Part shown: positions 49,851-62,466 of the stretch, one piece after another
Numbering within the stretch: the stretch's first letter is position 1
How the letters are laid out: each line of letters begins with the position of its first letter
Assembly (NCBI GenBank): GCA_021904315.1
Contig: CM038919.1
Span: 6,820,001 to 6,884,000, forward strand
Direction: 5' to 3'
DNA from: Sphagnum magellanicum
Lineage: Eukaryota > Streptophyta > Sphagnopsida > Sphagnales > Sphagnaceae
Length of the DNA stretch: 64,000 nt
Notes under the pieces: generated by a model
Told to the model about the DNA's origin: nothing
The model's database searches: none
What the model saw: only the letters and a program-made list of their open reading frames with translations
Program-made: the position numbers and the translations under genes

Positions 49851-50830
49851 CTTACCAAACCACAGCTGGTGAAGCTCAACATTGATCTGGACCTTTCGAC
49901 AGGTGGAAAAGCAAAATCTTTCTTCCAAAAATACAAGGATGTCTTTGCATGGTCCTACAAGGATTTCAAAGGAGTACCTCTTCACATTGCTCAACATTGG
50001 ATTGAACTAGATACAACGATATTGCCTTCCCATCAAAACCAATATCGAATGAATCTCAATTATGTAGCTATGATCAAATAGAATTTGGAAAAACTTTTGA
50101 TTACAAGATTCATTGCTGCGATGGAAGAAGTAACTTGGCTTTTGCCCATTGTGGTGGTCCCCAAAAAAAATGGTAAACTATGCATTTGTGTCAATTTCAG
50201 GATATTAAATGCAACCATGAAAAAGGATCCATATCCTCTACCATTTACGGAAGAAGTCTTGGATATGGTAGATGGACACAAAGTATATTCATTTTTGGAT
50301 GGACTTTCTGATTACCATTAGATCATGACAGCATCAGAAGATCGATACAAAACAACCTTCATCACCGAATGGGGCACTTTTGTGTGGTTAGTCTGCCTTT
50401 CATATTAAAGAATGGGCCCCCAACCTACCAACAAAATATCAATATGGCTTTCAAGGAACATTTTGGTGTGTTGGTGAAACTATTTTTGGATTATTTCAGC
50501 GTTTTCAATTATTTGAAAACACATATGGCAAAAACTTTGATTATGCTTCAACAAATGTTGACAATTCAGTATTAGCCTTAACTCGGAAAAAATATGTTTA
50601 TACTGTTTTTTTGTGTCATACTTAACTACATTGTGTCTAAGGAAGAGAAGTTACCAAATCCTAAGAAGATCGCAGCCATAGCCAACATGTCGAAACAAAA
50701 AACCGCCAAGAACATTCAAGTTCTCAACAACATGGCCCAATTTTATTGTTGTTTTATTTGGAACTTCATTTTCATCATGGCCCTAATCACAAAATTGTTA
50801 CAAAAAACCAAAGTTTTTAAGTGGACTCCC
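49851..50830 (+). pseudogene. Reverse transcriptase of gypsy E2
   Basis: Frames 49722-50081, 50085-50321, 50369-50575 and 50594-50839 span RT: LPIVVVPKKNGKLCICVNFR, HKVYSFLDGLSDYH, a GPPTYQQ block, then the catalytic FLDD, which reads FLDY (second Asp lost). The thumb block keeps NMAQFYCCF. The frame is better preserved than in E1, but the catalytic pair is broken. Confidence 0.85.
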
Positions 50831-51360
50831 AAACATTAATAGGCATGGGAGGTAATTAAGCAAAATTATGTCGATGCATCAATCATGATTACACCAAGGT
50901 GGGATTTGAAATTTCGCATCCACACCAACACATCTAATTTAGCAATCGACGTTATGTTAGCTAAAAATCCAATTGGAAAATGCGACCAACCGATTGTGTA
51001 CATGTTTTGGTTGTTGAACAATGTGGAGAAAAACTACACAACTAAAAGGGAAGTGATGGCAATGGTGTAAGCTCTTCACAAATTGTGCCACTACCTACTC
51101 GGTAACAAGTTTGTTTTTTATGTAAACCATATGGCCCTCCTTTACTTGGTCAAGAAACCCCAAGTTTATGGTCGGATAGCCCAATGGCTTCTCCTGTTTC
51201 TTGAATATGATTTTTCAATGATATATAAACCTGAAAAATCACACTCAGTGGTAGATGCCTTATCTCATTTGTCGACATCCGATGAATCAAATGGAGTGCT
51301 AGATCAAATCACTCATGCAACCCTATTCCTACTCAAACCAATATGTTGTAGGAAATTCAC
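50831..51360 (+). pseudogene. RNase H domain of gypsy E2
   Basis: Frames 50885-51070 and 51083-51388 are almost continuous, broken by one TAG. The catalytic Asp in the family HTDAS block is Asn (HTNTS) and the later Asp is also Asn (YVNHMALLYLVKKPQ). Both changes match the direction G to A on this strand. Confidence 0.8.
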
Positions 51361-51539
51361 AATTACTTACAAACATGAGATTTTTTAGTTTTGTACACAC
51401 CAAAACAAATATGGAAATTGACTTTAAAGGCCTTACCCCATGCATTGCAATAAGGCAAGTTGTACAAATAAGGCCAGGACCAGATTTTTCGACCATGCAT
51501 ATACTAGGAAAAAATTCCAGTAATCCTCCAAGAAATGCA

Positions 51540-52150
51540 TGAAGGGGTAGGTGGAGGTCATTTTTCAATAAACATCACAATCTTAAAAAAATTGGTTGCT
51601 AAATACTAATGGTTGGCTCTTCACAAGGATGTTATGGACAATTGCAGATCTTATAACAATTACCAATGGACAAACAATTTTGTCCACACCAGTCTGGTTA
51701 AACTGATCATAATATTCCCTACCAAGCCTTTCACAAAATGGGGCATTGATTTCATACGCCCCATCAAACCAATAGGTTGTTACACAAGTAATCGCTATGT
51801 TTTAGTGAATCGATTACACTATCAAGTGGGTAGAGGCCAAAGTGTTGTGAACAAACACTACAATGGTCATAGCACAATTCGTGTATGAATTTATCTTTAC
51901 ATGATTCAGCTACCCACTCATCTTGGTTAATAATCAAGGTGTGCACTTTATCAACGATGCCATCCAAACCTTGACTATGCACTTTTTGTTTAAACATACA
52001 AGTTCCACTACCTACCCACAAAAGAATGACTAAGCTGAATCAACTAACAAAATCATTGGCCTACCCCTCGCCAAACTAGTGAATGAGAAGCGCAATGATT
52101 GGGACAAACACCTGCACATAATTTTATTTGCTTACCAAACAACATTCAAT
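51540..52150 (+). pseudogene. Integrase of gypsy E2 (3' part shortened)
   Basis: Frame 51613-51888 has the zinc-region remnant and the core start PFTKWGIDFIRPIKPIG with the first Asp. A frameshift follows before the second Asp. The region after about 52150 is shorter than in E1, so about 600 bases of the integrase C terminus seen in E1 at 16400-16980 appear deleted. Confidence 0.7.
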
Positions 52151-52159
52151 CCTTATAAT

Positions 52160-55100
52160 CGGATGTCCTTATAATCATTTGCACATAATTTTATATGCTT
52201 ACCAAACAATTCTTCAACAAGGAATTGGAGTTAAATGAGGTTCAGGTTACTTTGGAAAAACAAATAGAAATGAGTCCTTTAGATACTACTTCAGGCAAAA
52301 TTATTTTTGGCAAGGAATCGAAACTAAATAAGGATCTAGTTATAACTCCTCCACAACCGGATATATTAAAAATTTGGTTACATTTTTTGTATACCTAGAA
52401 CCAAAAGTGATAGGTATAGTTCCTTTCCCACCATCAAATGATGGGCTTGGCATAGATGGTTTTTCAATTGAAACACTGAATGGGACAGAGAACATTGTAA
52501 TATGGTGCAGGAAAAACCAAGTGGGGTGCTATGTGCTATAAGTTGTGTACTTGGAAACATTGGAAACAACCATGGGAATAATGGGAATTGGAGAAGAGAA
52601 ATCAATGATAGTTCCTCCCTCGCACATTGGAACAAAACAAGACATGTACACCAAAAGTGAAGGATTGGACACCACCAGATCCAACAAACCAGGTATTGGC
52701 AACAAGAAACAGATACCACTAATCATTATCAAAAACTGGTTATGAAGAACCGGGGTTAAAAAATCGACTACGAAAATGGCGTTATGAAGAATCAATTAAA
52801 GAAAGGGCTTACCTAAAATGGTTATAAAAGAACAATTATCAAAAAATGTTACAAAAAAACCGTTACTGAGGAAAGTTGTTACAAGTAAAACAAATGAAAT
52901 GGTTACAATCGGTTTTAATGGTTACTAGAAAATGGTTGGAATTGTTTCCAACAATCACATTAAACAAACCATTTCAATCATTACCAAAAATCCATTGGCT
53001 TTCAAAACATTTTCTTATGTAAGTACTGCCACTATTCATGTACCTCTTATTAGTTTTTTGTTTCATTATGCTACCGGTATTATCAGCTGTTCATTTCCTT
53101 CTCTATTTTGCCTATTGTCTCATTTGTTGCATTTTGTATTCTGTCCATTGTTTGTGTCATTTTCAGTCATCATGAGAGGAAGCGTGAGCAAGGAAAAAGC
53201 AAAGCAAATGTTGAAGTTAATCTTCAAAAGCGGTAAAGCCAAATTTCGAATGGGAGATTACCCCGAACAAGGGACACTAGCAAGAAAATATTTAATGTCC
53301 ATTTTTGGTAAAAATGACCTTTTTACCGAAATGGACAAGCTGCATAGGTGGATAGTTGAAAGAGATGTGGCTTGGGCAAAGGAGGTAGGAATAGGAGGTC
53401 TTTTTAGTTTTGAACTCATGCCCATTCACCCTTTAGTGGAAGAATTTATCCAAGGTATTGTCTGGTCTAATATGGACATGATAATGTTAGTAGTATAAGG
53501 GGTTTTGGTGCTACTCATTGAAGACACAATGGTAGAAATGCTACTATTGCCACAAGTCGAGCACTCAAAATTATTGGCAAAGCACAAGGAGCCGAATCTC
53601 CCAAAAATAGTTCCCTTAGAAGCGTGGTGGACAGGGAAGGATGGAAAGTGTCTATGCTCAAGGGCATATACGTTGCTAAGATGTTTGCTCTCATTTAGGC
53701 CATTTGGTTGAAGAGGAGTCACTTCACTTACATGGTGAAAAAACTCATGATCTTGGTAGTGTTCACCAAAACCGGATTACAAAATCAATTGGGCAAACAT
53801 TGTGTTCAACAACCTTCACAACAAGTTGAGGGATTTGGGCAATCCCCACAATCCAACATGACTAAAGATGTGGAGTTTGGAGGAGCACAAATCCTTGACA
53901 TAGTGTTCCAAAAATGGTTTCTGGTGGACCTGAGCTTTCAAGTTTTGGAATTAGAAGAGGACGATGAATCGGATGAAAACTCGCCAACCAAAGCGAAGAG
54001 GAGGAATTTATCGCTAGGCCTAGGCGTGCAATCAAAAGCCACACCTATGGATATGGACGAAAGTCCGAATCCAGTGGCTCCAAAGGGTGAAACAAAACAC
54101 CCACAACAAAATGAAATAGAACCAAAAATTATCCTTCCAACATTGAGGAGTTGGACCTTGGGCTGGTTGCAATTGCGCTTTCAATCTTCTGCATTAGGGA
54201 AATGCACGTTGGTAGAGTGAACACTAGAAATGACACCAAGTCCCCAAAAAAGAACCCAAATTGGAAGTCCTTCTAAAGACAAAGATTCAGAACCTACACT
54301 TGGTATCTTATTTCCAAAAGAAACCCCTCCAACGTAGTAAGAGACAAGTGCATCACAGTTGCAACATTTACACAAAAGGCTTTCCTCCAAAACCATTATG
54401 GTGAATATCTTATTGGATGTTGAAACTCTTCCAAAGTTTAATTCTAGTGTTGATACGGCAACCAAAAGTCCGTTGCATCAACCAAAGGTGGATTTTTTCA
54501 ATTTCGATTGGTGTTTTTGGAGACACCATAGGCAACTGAACCCTAGAGTTCAATAGCTCCTACAATCCATGCCTTTCTAAGTAGCTTGGAATCTTACCTC
54601 TTGATGTCCAATTTGTACATCTTGTCGATGACAAATATCAACACGAAGTTTCGACATTTGACAATAGAGTGTGATGCCTTACTAGAGAATAACCAAAATA
54701 TTTTCAGTGAGAAAGAAGATCTTGAAGCCTTAGTCAACCGGCTTAGGGCAGCCAATGAGGAGGATTCCAAAACCATCCAAGATCTAGAACAACAGCTTCA
54801 TGAAGTTGACACGATGCGTCTGCAGTTGAACGCATTGGAGGCCCAAAACAATGATTGCCAGGAGGCTATTCCAAGGCTGGAGGAATGTCTACAAGTAGTG
54901 GGCTTGCCCTCGATGCATTATAGAAGGATAAGAACTAACTGGAGGTCTAGTACCAAAAGGAATCTGAGGACTAAAAAGGGTTGGAACAAGAGTTGGACAA
55001 GGCTAAAAAGAGTTTAAAGTCCACCAAGGGCTAGCTAGCCTGCACCAAATAAACAAATTCAGGGGTTGGAATAGGAACTTAGAAACATAATCGGAAAAAA

Positions 55101-55907
55101 GTAAGAGTTACTAAAGGAAGTGGAAAAATTATGATCCAACCTTCTTTTGATTAATGCCAACCTTGAAGCCCTTGTAGAGGAGATGTAGGTGTTGACCCAA
55201 AAGGCCGAAAAGTCAGACTTCTATTACCACAAGATGGTGAAGTTTGAAACCTTACAAATGGAACACACTTTCACAAAAACAAAATTATTAATGCATCAAA
55301 GCTGGGGTTGCAAGAATAAGGTCAAGTTCTAGGAATCACTCAAGGGCAAGGTGGTAGAAATCTTGGAGGAAAATTTTGCAAGCCACAAAAAATATGAAGA
55401 GTTCTATATCCTCCAAATAAAGCACTGTCAAAAATTGATGCCACATTTGGTAATGCCAAACTTCCAACCAATGACTATGGCATTTTCGACTACATCCACC
55501 TTTGCCACACGAGCCAACAAAGCTCAAAAGGTAAGCAAAAAAATGAAAATCAACTCTCACAGAGTTGCAACTAAAATTGGGATAGGTATTAAAGAAAAAT
55601 TGGGTAGCTGACTTCAATTAGAACTTCAACCTAATTCCGGTGTAAAGGAAAAAGTTGCAGAAGTTCAAGAGGTTTTGGTGGAGGAGGTCAAGGACTCACC
55701 CCTAAGGTTACAACCAGAAGGCACGCCTCATGAAGTAGTTGAATTGGTTATTGAACCTCCCCATGACCTAGTAGAATATATAACCAAATTCAAAGTTAGT
55801 TTCAATAGGATTGGAATAGTTGTACATAATAATGTTAGGCAGTTAAAAAATTTTGTTACTTTGTTTTGCGATTCTGAGGATGTAATCCTACTTAGAAAGG
55901 AGGATAA
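52160..55907 (+). other. Extra sense-strand coding region 3' of integrase in gypsy E2
   Basis: About 3.7 kb between integrase and the 3' LTR. It holds unusually long sense frames for such decayed DNA: 52932-53498 (188 codons), 53708-54220 (170 codons), 54586-55017 (143 codons) and 55351-55611. The third is rich in Glu, Gln, Leu and Asn with heptad-like spacing (EEDSKTIQDLEQQLHEVD), a probable coiled coil. The 53708 frame has an acidic patch (LEEDDESDENSP) followed by a basic KAKRR. I do not recognise a family. It could be an envelope-like or additional ORF of the kind found in some non-chromovirus gypsy lineages, or a captured host sequence. Confidence 0.55.
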
Positions 55908-56638
55908 TGTTGAAATGAAAAACATTTTGTAATCAAAACCAAGTTTTATAACCGAATCCAATGGAATTTTAGTTGGATCAATGTAACCAAAACTAGATTT
56001 ATGGAACCAAAACCAAATTTAGATAATTGAAATTGAATTGGTGTAACCAAAATTGGATTTATGGAATTGAACCAGATTTGTCTTAATCAAAACCAAATTT
56101 AAAGATGTTTAATTTTAGAATCGAAAATCTAGAAATGATTAATCGGACTAGTAGTTAGGATTTTTTTTTATAAGGTTTGAAAGGTATATATCTAGGGGGA
56201 TTTTCAATTTTTCTCTCTCTCATGAAAAAAAAGATTGTACAAATTTGTTTCAAGCCTAATTGTGGAAAAAGTTCAAACCTTTTGAGTTTCTTACCTTCTT
56301 TTTTGAAGTAATCAGTGTTTTTGGCCAAAGGGGTATTTCTCCACAAGGTTTTATGTTCTCAAGTGTGTTCATTCAATGTGTGTGTTTTTCCTTGTTTATC
56401 TTTTTGTTATCACACGAGTTTTAAATTTGTGTTCTGATATTTAACGTGGTTGCAGGTGTTTGCCCCCACTTCAAATCTGGTAGTGTGATTACCCTATCGA
56501 AAATTGGAATATTTTGGAATCTATTTGATTTATTAGTAGTTGAATTTGGGTGGTTTTAAAGATCACCTCTCTTGGACAAGAATTTATAAAACTTCTATTT
56601 CACTTATAAACTCGATTATTTATCAGGGGGCCTCAACA
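55908..56638 (+). repeat. 3' LTR of gypsy E2
   Basis: 731 bases, TGTTGAAATG to CCTCAACA, matching the 5' LTR at 35495-36248. It is preceded by the purine-rich AGAAAGGAGGATAA and followed by GTTTC. Confidence 0.85.
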
Positions 56639-56819
56639 GTTTCAAAATGAAATTTTAGTAAAATTTGAATCTATTTTCTTGTGTTTTGGTGAGAAACTAC
56701 TTCTTTTTTAAACTTGATATTTGTTCATCAATTATTTTTGTACACTTTACCATGCTTTCACCCCCACTAAGTTCATTAATTAGGAATTTTTTTCTTTTGT
56801 AAACTCAAGTTTAAATTTT

Positions 56820-58490
56820 TTCCAACTCCTGTTGTTGCACGACACCAATGATGCTTCACCTTTGGCAAATTTTTTAGTGAAGACACTAGCTATCATTTCT
56901 TCAGCTAGGTAATATTGTAACATCACATCTTTAGATGTTACTCTCTCTCTACCAAAATGATAATATATTTCAATGTGCTTGGTGTGTGATGATACTTAAG
57001 ATTAAAAGTGAATGCAATTGCACTTTGGGTATCACAATAAATAATTGTGGAATTTGTTTGGGTTTATTTCAAATCTACATTAAAAGTTTAAAACCAAATT
57101 GTTTTTTTCATTTTATGTGTCATTACCATGTATTCAACTTCTGTGCTTGAAAGAGCAAAATTGTGTTTTGCCTTTTGTTGCTCCAACTTATTGCTCCACC
57201 TAATAACAATATTTAATAGTATACCTTTTATTATCTACATTTCCTACCTAGTCAAAATCCGTATAACCAACAAGTTGGATTTTACTTTCTTTAGATATTA
57301 AATTACCTTAATATGTGATCAAAGTCCCTTATAAGTATCTCATGATACATTTTATAGTTGTCTAATGATGTTTGTCAAGATTTGAAAGATGTTGAGAAAC
57401 AACTCCCACTTCAAAACAAATTTTTCGTCATGTGCATACCATGGCATACATGAGACTGCCCACAGCTAATTGATAAGGCACATGCTTCATTTCTTCTTAT
57501 TCTAGGGTAGTTGGTTGTTAATTTGAATGTGTAAGTTTCACTCCTACTTCAACTACAATACTTACTGGTTTAGTTCTTTCCGAATTGCTTTAATGCAGGT
57601 ACATATTTATGTTAACGTAAATGTATTGTCATGGTTGTCATGTTCCTTTGAACTTGGATACCAAGAAAATATTGCAATGGTCCCATATCGACCATTTCAA
57701 ATTCTTTAGACAAATATTGTTTTGTTTCTTGTAATAGCGATAAACTATTACTAACTATGAATACATCATCAACATATAATACTAAAATCACATAAACCTC
57801 CTCTTATGATTTGATATAAACATTAGTGCCAACTATGTTTTTCTTGAATTTATCTTTGAATAGATAAGAGTCTATTCATTCATACCATGCCCTAGAGGAT
57901 TATTTTAATCCATAAAAGGTTTTTCTTAATTTGTAAACCAAGTGTTTTGTACCTAGTTTCACATAACCCTTTGGTTGTTGCTTATAGATATCTTCCTCTA
58001 GATATCCATTTCGAAATGCAATCTTTACATCCATCTAATGTAATTCCAAATCTTTTTCTGCTATAATTGCCATTAAAGCTTTTATTGATGTTACTTTTAC
58101 CACAAGTGGAAAATTTTATTAGTAGTTTATGCCAGCCACTTGAGAATATCCTTTAGTTACGAGAGGTGCTTTGTAACGATCTATGCAACCAATAGATTTT
58201 AATTTGACTATAAACATCAATTTGCATCCAACCAAAAATCTTCCATTAGGTGATTTGGTGAGTACCCATGTTCTGTTCTTCTTTAAGGATGTATATTCCT
58301 CCCATATCGCTTTTTCCACTTATTTGCATATGGTCTTATTAAAACTTCTTTAGAATTATAGGTTCATTCCCTTCTCCACCTTTAGTGATTAAGGCATAAT
58401 TAATTGATTCAATGAGTTTTTGAAGTGGATTTGTTACTTTGGACTTAAATTATTGTAATAGTTTTTCTTCATCATTTTCATGAACTTGGC
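56820..58490 (-). pseudogene. Copia reverse transcriptase and RNase H remnant
   Basis: The minus-strand frame 58319-58119 reads the start of copia RT (EEYTSLKKNRTWVL, then IDRYKAPLVTKGYSQ). Broken frames continue through RT; the RNase H end reads a GYTDFDWVG-like block near 57250-57290, FALSSTEVEYM near 57130-57180, and HTKHIEIYYHF near 56960-57000. Many stops are present. This part is missing from unit 1. Confidence 0.75.
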
Positions 58491-58492
58491 AA

Positions 58493-59148
58493 TTTGTGGG
58501 TGAATCCATCCTTGGGTGGTACCACTAGAAACCATTTCAAAGAATGGTTAAGGAACCAAATTTAACAACCAAAACATCTTTTTGGGCCCTTTCCTTTAAA
58601 TGTTTTCACAACTACAATTATTTTTTTTTTCATGTCTATCCATTGCAAGCATTAATATATGGCTTGAAGTTTATTTAGGATTTTAAAAATAATAATTAAA
58701 AAAATATTTATGATTAAAATGGCCCTGTAAAAAATCAATAGCTTCAACTTTGAAAATTCATAGATAAGCTAAATTACATTTAATCAATTAATTGCCTGAT
58801 AAAAACCTAAAATAAAATGACTTTCAAATTACCTTAGGAAAAAAATTCACAAGAAAATTCTCAAATCAAGTTTCAAATTTTTGGTCCTAAAAAAAAATTT
58901 CAAGGAAAAAAACTAGTGTTACATTTTTGAAACTTTTTTTGAATGCAATGATTATGAACATCAAAATACACAATATTCTTGATAATATTATGATTTCAAA
59001 TTCTATGGAACTTAATAAATGAATTAGTAAAAACTAATTATAAAAATATTTATTTAAATGTTTCCTATGATTTTCAAAGTTCGATGGGTCTAAGAAAATC
59101 AAGGTGTGATGTTTTTAGTGGTACCACCCAAGGACAAGCTTGCCCTTG
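58493..59148. mobile_element. Small non-autonomous TIR element, copy 3
   Basis: About 655 bases inside the copia pol, with ends TCCATCCTTGGGTGGTACCA and, reversed at the right, TGTCCTTGGGTGGTACCACT. The 162-base internal duplication of the other copies is absent. The limits are approximate. Confidence 0.65.
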
Positions 59149-60471
59149 TTGGTTTTTGTATGTTAGCAATTTTTTCACTTCTTAATTCTGGTCGATCAAA
59201 GTCCCACATTTCATAATTTTGTTCATTTGAAATTGTGTGTTTTAGGGTAATCTATTGAAAAGTTGTTGGTCGAATAACATCTTGTTGTTGCACTTGTTGA
59301 GGAATCAATTATTGTCTTGCTTCAAGTTTAACATGAAGTTTTTTGGTATTCATCATTGTTCATGTTATTTCTATCTCCCACTATATCTAACAACCCTTTT
59401 CCTTCATCACAAATGATATCTTTATTAAATATAATCTTCTTTGTAATTGGGTTGTATAGTCTATATCATTTAGTTTCAGTAATATACTTTAACAATATAT
59501 ACATTTCATACTTTTTGAATCAAATTTCTTTCATTTTTTTCTAGGTATATGCATATGTGCATTACACCCAAATATTCATAAATGAGATATTGATGGTTTA
59601 CTACCAATCCAAACCTCTTTAAAAGTGTTCCCATCCATTGCCATAATGGGGGACAATATTTTGACATAAGCAACTATTGCTATTGCTTTTGCCCAAATTT
59701 TTTCCCTTAATTTGGATTGTTGTAACATACTCCTTGCATATTCTACTAAGGTTTGATTTTTACAATTTGCAACTCCATTTTGCTTTGGAATTTTTGGAAT
59801 AGGAAATTGTCTCATAATTCCATTTTCTTTGCAAAACTAGTTAAAAGCATTAGAGGTGTATTCACCACGATTATCATTTCATAACACTTACAAATTTTGC
59901 ATGTTTGCCTTTTTGCCATTAATTGATATTCCTTGAAATGCCGTAACATTTCATTTTTCTATTTTAGAAAATAGACAAATGTCCTTATACCATAATCATC
60001 TATGAAAGTCAAAAATTACTTAACTCCTCCAATTGAGGTTGCTTACATGGGTCCTCACAAATTTGAATGTACTAACTCCAATAGCTCTTTCACTTTTGTG
60101 CCTCCTTGCTTTGGAAACTTGTTTTTGTGTTGTTTTCCTTGGAGACAATTAATACATAATGGTAAGTCATTTGATTTCTTCAAATCAAATCCATGAACCA
60201 AGTTCCTTGTTTGCAATTGTTTAAGGCCATCCATCCCTAGGTGACCAAATCTAGGATGCCACAATTTTACATTTGTATATTTGTCCACAATTGATAATTG
60301 TGCAATATTATCAATTTGATATTCTTTGGTTGTATTATAATTTGACATACCTAGTCGATACAAGTTGCCATCTTTCTGGGTTGTGGCAATTTCAATTCCA
60401 TCCTTGTCTTTAATAAAACAAGTATGTGTTGTGAATTCGAATTTGTGTCCTAAATTAAAAACTTGATTCAC
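59149..60471 (-). pseudogene. Copia integrase remnant
   Basis: Frame 60471-60055 holds the gag-pre-integrase zinc region: LWHPRFGHLGMDGLKQLQ, then LCINCLQGKQHKNKFP, with the His and Cys ligands present. Frame 59815-59576 continues the core with PKQNGVANCKNQTLVEYARS, where the catalytic Glu of the family ERKNRTL block is not kept (CKNQTL). Sequence between has stops. Confidence 0.8.
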
Positions 60472-60933
60472 TTAGATTAAATTTTTGCACAAGCCATGAA
60501 CATGGAGTATCTTTTGTAAGTATTTGATCATTCCTCCAAGAAACTTGATTCCCACAGATCCAGGTCCTTCAACTTTATGAAAGGTGTTGTCACTAATATA
60601 CACCATTTCTTGCGTCAAAAAAGGAATGTAACCCCTAAACCAATCTCTTTGTGGTGTCAAGTGTTGGGTAGCTCTCAAATCCACATACCACACATTTTGA
60701 TCAACAATATTATTAGTAAATGCACACACTATTGTAAATAAATGATCCTCTGTCTTTAAAATATTTATTTGGTTTTGATTTGTTTTGTTAGCTTCTTTAG
60801 TTATCCACTTTTTACAATCTCTTATTTGATGTCTTGGTATTTTATAAACATTTATTAGGAAACTTTTTAATATTTTATTTGTTGTTATTTGTGATTTTAT
60901 TATTATTATTATTATTGTTTTTTTTTCAAAGGT
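60472..60933 (-). pseudogene. Copia protease remnant
   Basis: The minus-strand frame ending at 60472 contains WYVDLRATQHLT where the family has VDSGAT(S/N/Q)H: the catalytic DSG is DLR, so the protease is dead. The block FHKVEGPGSVGIKFLGG follows, as in copia proteases. Confidence 0.75.
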
Positions 60934-61724
60934 TATAGGCGAACCCATCCTTGGGTGGTACCATTAGGAACCACCTCAAGGAGTGGTTAAAGAACCAAAA
61001 ACAACCAAATCATTTTTTGGGGCCCTTTTCATTAAATGTTTTCACAATTATAAATTATTATTATTATTATTTCATGTTTATCAATTGCATGCACTAATAT
61101 ATGGCTTGAAGTTTATTTAGGAATTTAAAAATTGGAAAACTTTAAAATTTTATATTCCTAATTAAAATGGCATTTAACAAATCGACAGCCTCAACTTTGG
61201 AAATTCATAAATAAATCATATTCGATCAATTAACTTCCAAATAAAAACTTAAAAATAAAATGACTTTCAAATTACATTAGGAAAAAAAATTATAAAAAAA
61301 ATCATAAATCATGTTCCAAATTTGTGTTCCTAACCAAAAAGTTCAAGGAAAAACCAAGCATTACGTTCTTGAAACTTTTTCTAAATGCAATGATAAGGAA
61401 CATCAAAATACGCAATATTTTTGATATTATTGAAATTTCAAAATCTATGGAATTTAATAAATATATATATTTTTAAAAAGAAGTGTTTCCTATGATTTTT
61501 CAAAGTTTGATGGGCCTAGGAAAATCAAGGATTTATATATAAACTTTCATATGAAAACATAAACATGAATAAAAATAAATTTTCACAATTGAACAAGGAA
61601 ATATAATTATAGTTGACATATGATCCCCTTATGCATAAGGAAAAATGTTTCCTATGCTTTTTCAAAGTTTGATGGGTCCAAGAAAATCAAGGTGTGACAT
61701 TCCTAGTGATACCACCCAAGGACA
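60934..61724. mobile_element. Small non-autonomous TIR element, copy 2
   Basis: This is the unit 2 counterpart of 18939-19742, with the same internal 162-base duplication and the same place in copia gag. Its right end is shortened by about 35 bases relative to unit 1. It is preceded by a TTA/ATT microsatellite at 60898-60916. Confidence 0.65.
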
Positions 61725-62349
61725 CGTTTGTTTCCTCCAAAAAACAAAGTAATTGATTTATCTATTGGAGATGTGCCATTAGTTTTTCACCATATTTCCT
61801 CTTGAAGAATAAATCCAATTACCATCTCTAGTGATAGTGTTTGATGTGCACTCATAAATACTACAAGTCCTTCATAGGACTCTAGTAATGTTGATTAAAA
61901 AACTACAACACTGTTTGCTTCACTCATGGGAGCTCTTGCAAAATCCATTTGACTTAACAATATCTTGAATGCATTTGCATGTTCTGTTATAATGGCATCT
62001 TCAGCTATTTTAAGTCAATATAATTGTTTTGACAAATATATTTGAGTTGTTATGTTCTTAATTGCATAGAACCCTTGCAGGGTATCCATGTTTCTTTTGA
62101 TGTTTCAGCTTGAGAGATGTGTTATAATGTTGAATCTTTCACATTAAGAAGGATGCTAGCTCTTGCTTGACCATCCTTCCTATCCCATGCTATTTATCTG
62201 GTACCGAGAGTAGAAGGTTTCAATTCACTCCCCTCTACCACACTCCAAAGATCCCTGCCCAACAACACCATTTCCATTTTAACTTTCCATGTGTGAAAGT
62301 TAGTTCCATCAAATTTCTCTGGAAAACCCCCAGATTCAACAGAAGCCAT
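61725..62349 (-). pseudogene. Copia gag, unit 2
   Basis: From ATG at 62349 on the minus strand the frame reads MASVESGGFPEKFDG, then NFHTWKVKMEMVL, matching unit 1 gag. A TAA interrupts it near 62198 (the matching codon in unit 1 encodes Gln) and further stops follow. Confidence 0.75.
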
Positions 62350-62391
62350 TTTTTGCTTCTGTTTATGTATTTTCTGTGACTATATATACTC

Positions 62392-62405
62392 TGGCTCTGA
62401 TATCA
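62392..62405 (-). promoter_or_regulatory. Copia primer binding site, unit 2
   Basis: TGATATCAGAGCCA on the minus strand next to the 5' terminal repeat, identical to unit 1. Confidence 0.75.
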
Positions 62406-62466
62406 TGTTTGAAATCAATGCTTTATTATTTTGAGGAACTCTCCACCCATCCTCAGAAGACACACA
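62406..62466 (-). repeat. Copia 5' terminal repeat, unit 2
   Basis: 61 bases matching 20445-20505 and the 3' repeat at 33163-33228. Confidence 0.55.

Larger units (their letters stand above)
35495..56638 (+). mobile_element. Ty3/gypsy element E2, LTR to LTR, with nested insertions
   Basis: The 5' LTR is 35495-36248 and the 3' LTR is 55908-56638. The target duplication is GTTTT (35490-35494) and GTTTC (56639-56643), one mismatch. Without chromovirus B (8.9 kb) and solo LTR D (1.0 kb) the element is about 11.3 kb. The order is gag, protease, RT, RNase H, integrase, then about 3.7 kb of extra sequence with sense open frames. No chromodomain is visible. A purine-rich tract (AGAAAGGAGGATAA) precedes the 3' LTR. 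All domains are decayed. Confidence 0.9.
33163..62466 (-). mobile_element. Ty1/copia retrotransposon, unit 2, split by later insertions
   Basis: The minus-strand element has its 5' terminal repeat at 62406-62466, an iMet-type primer site, gag (62349 downward), protease, integrase, RT and RNase H (ending about 56820), and its 3' end at 33163. Integrase before RT defines copia. The whole gypsy E2 (35495-56638), solo LTR A and two TIR elements sit inside it. All domains are broken. No clear target-site duplication was seen. Confidence 0.65.
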
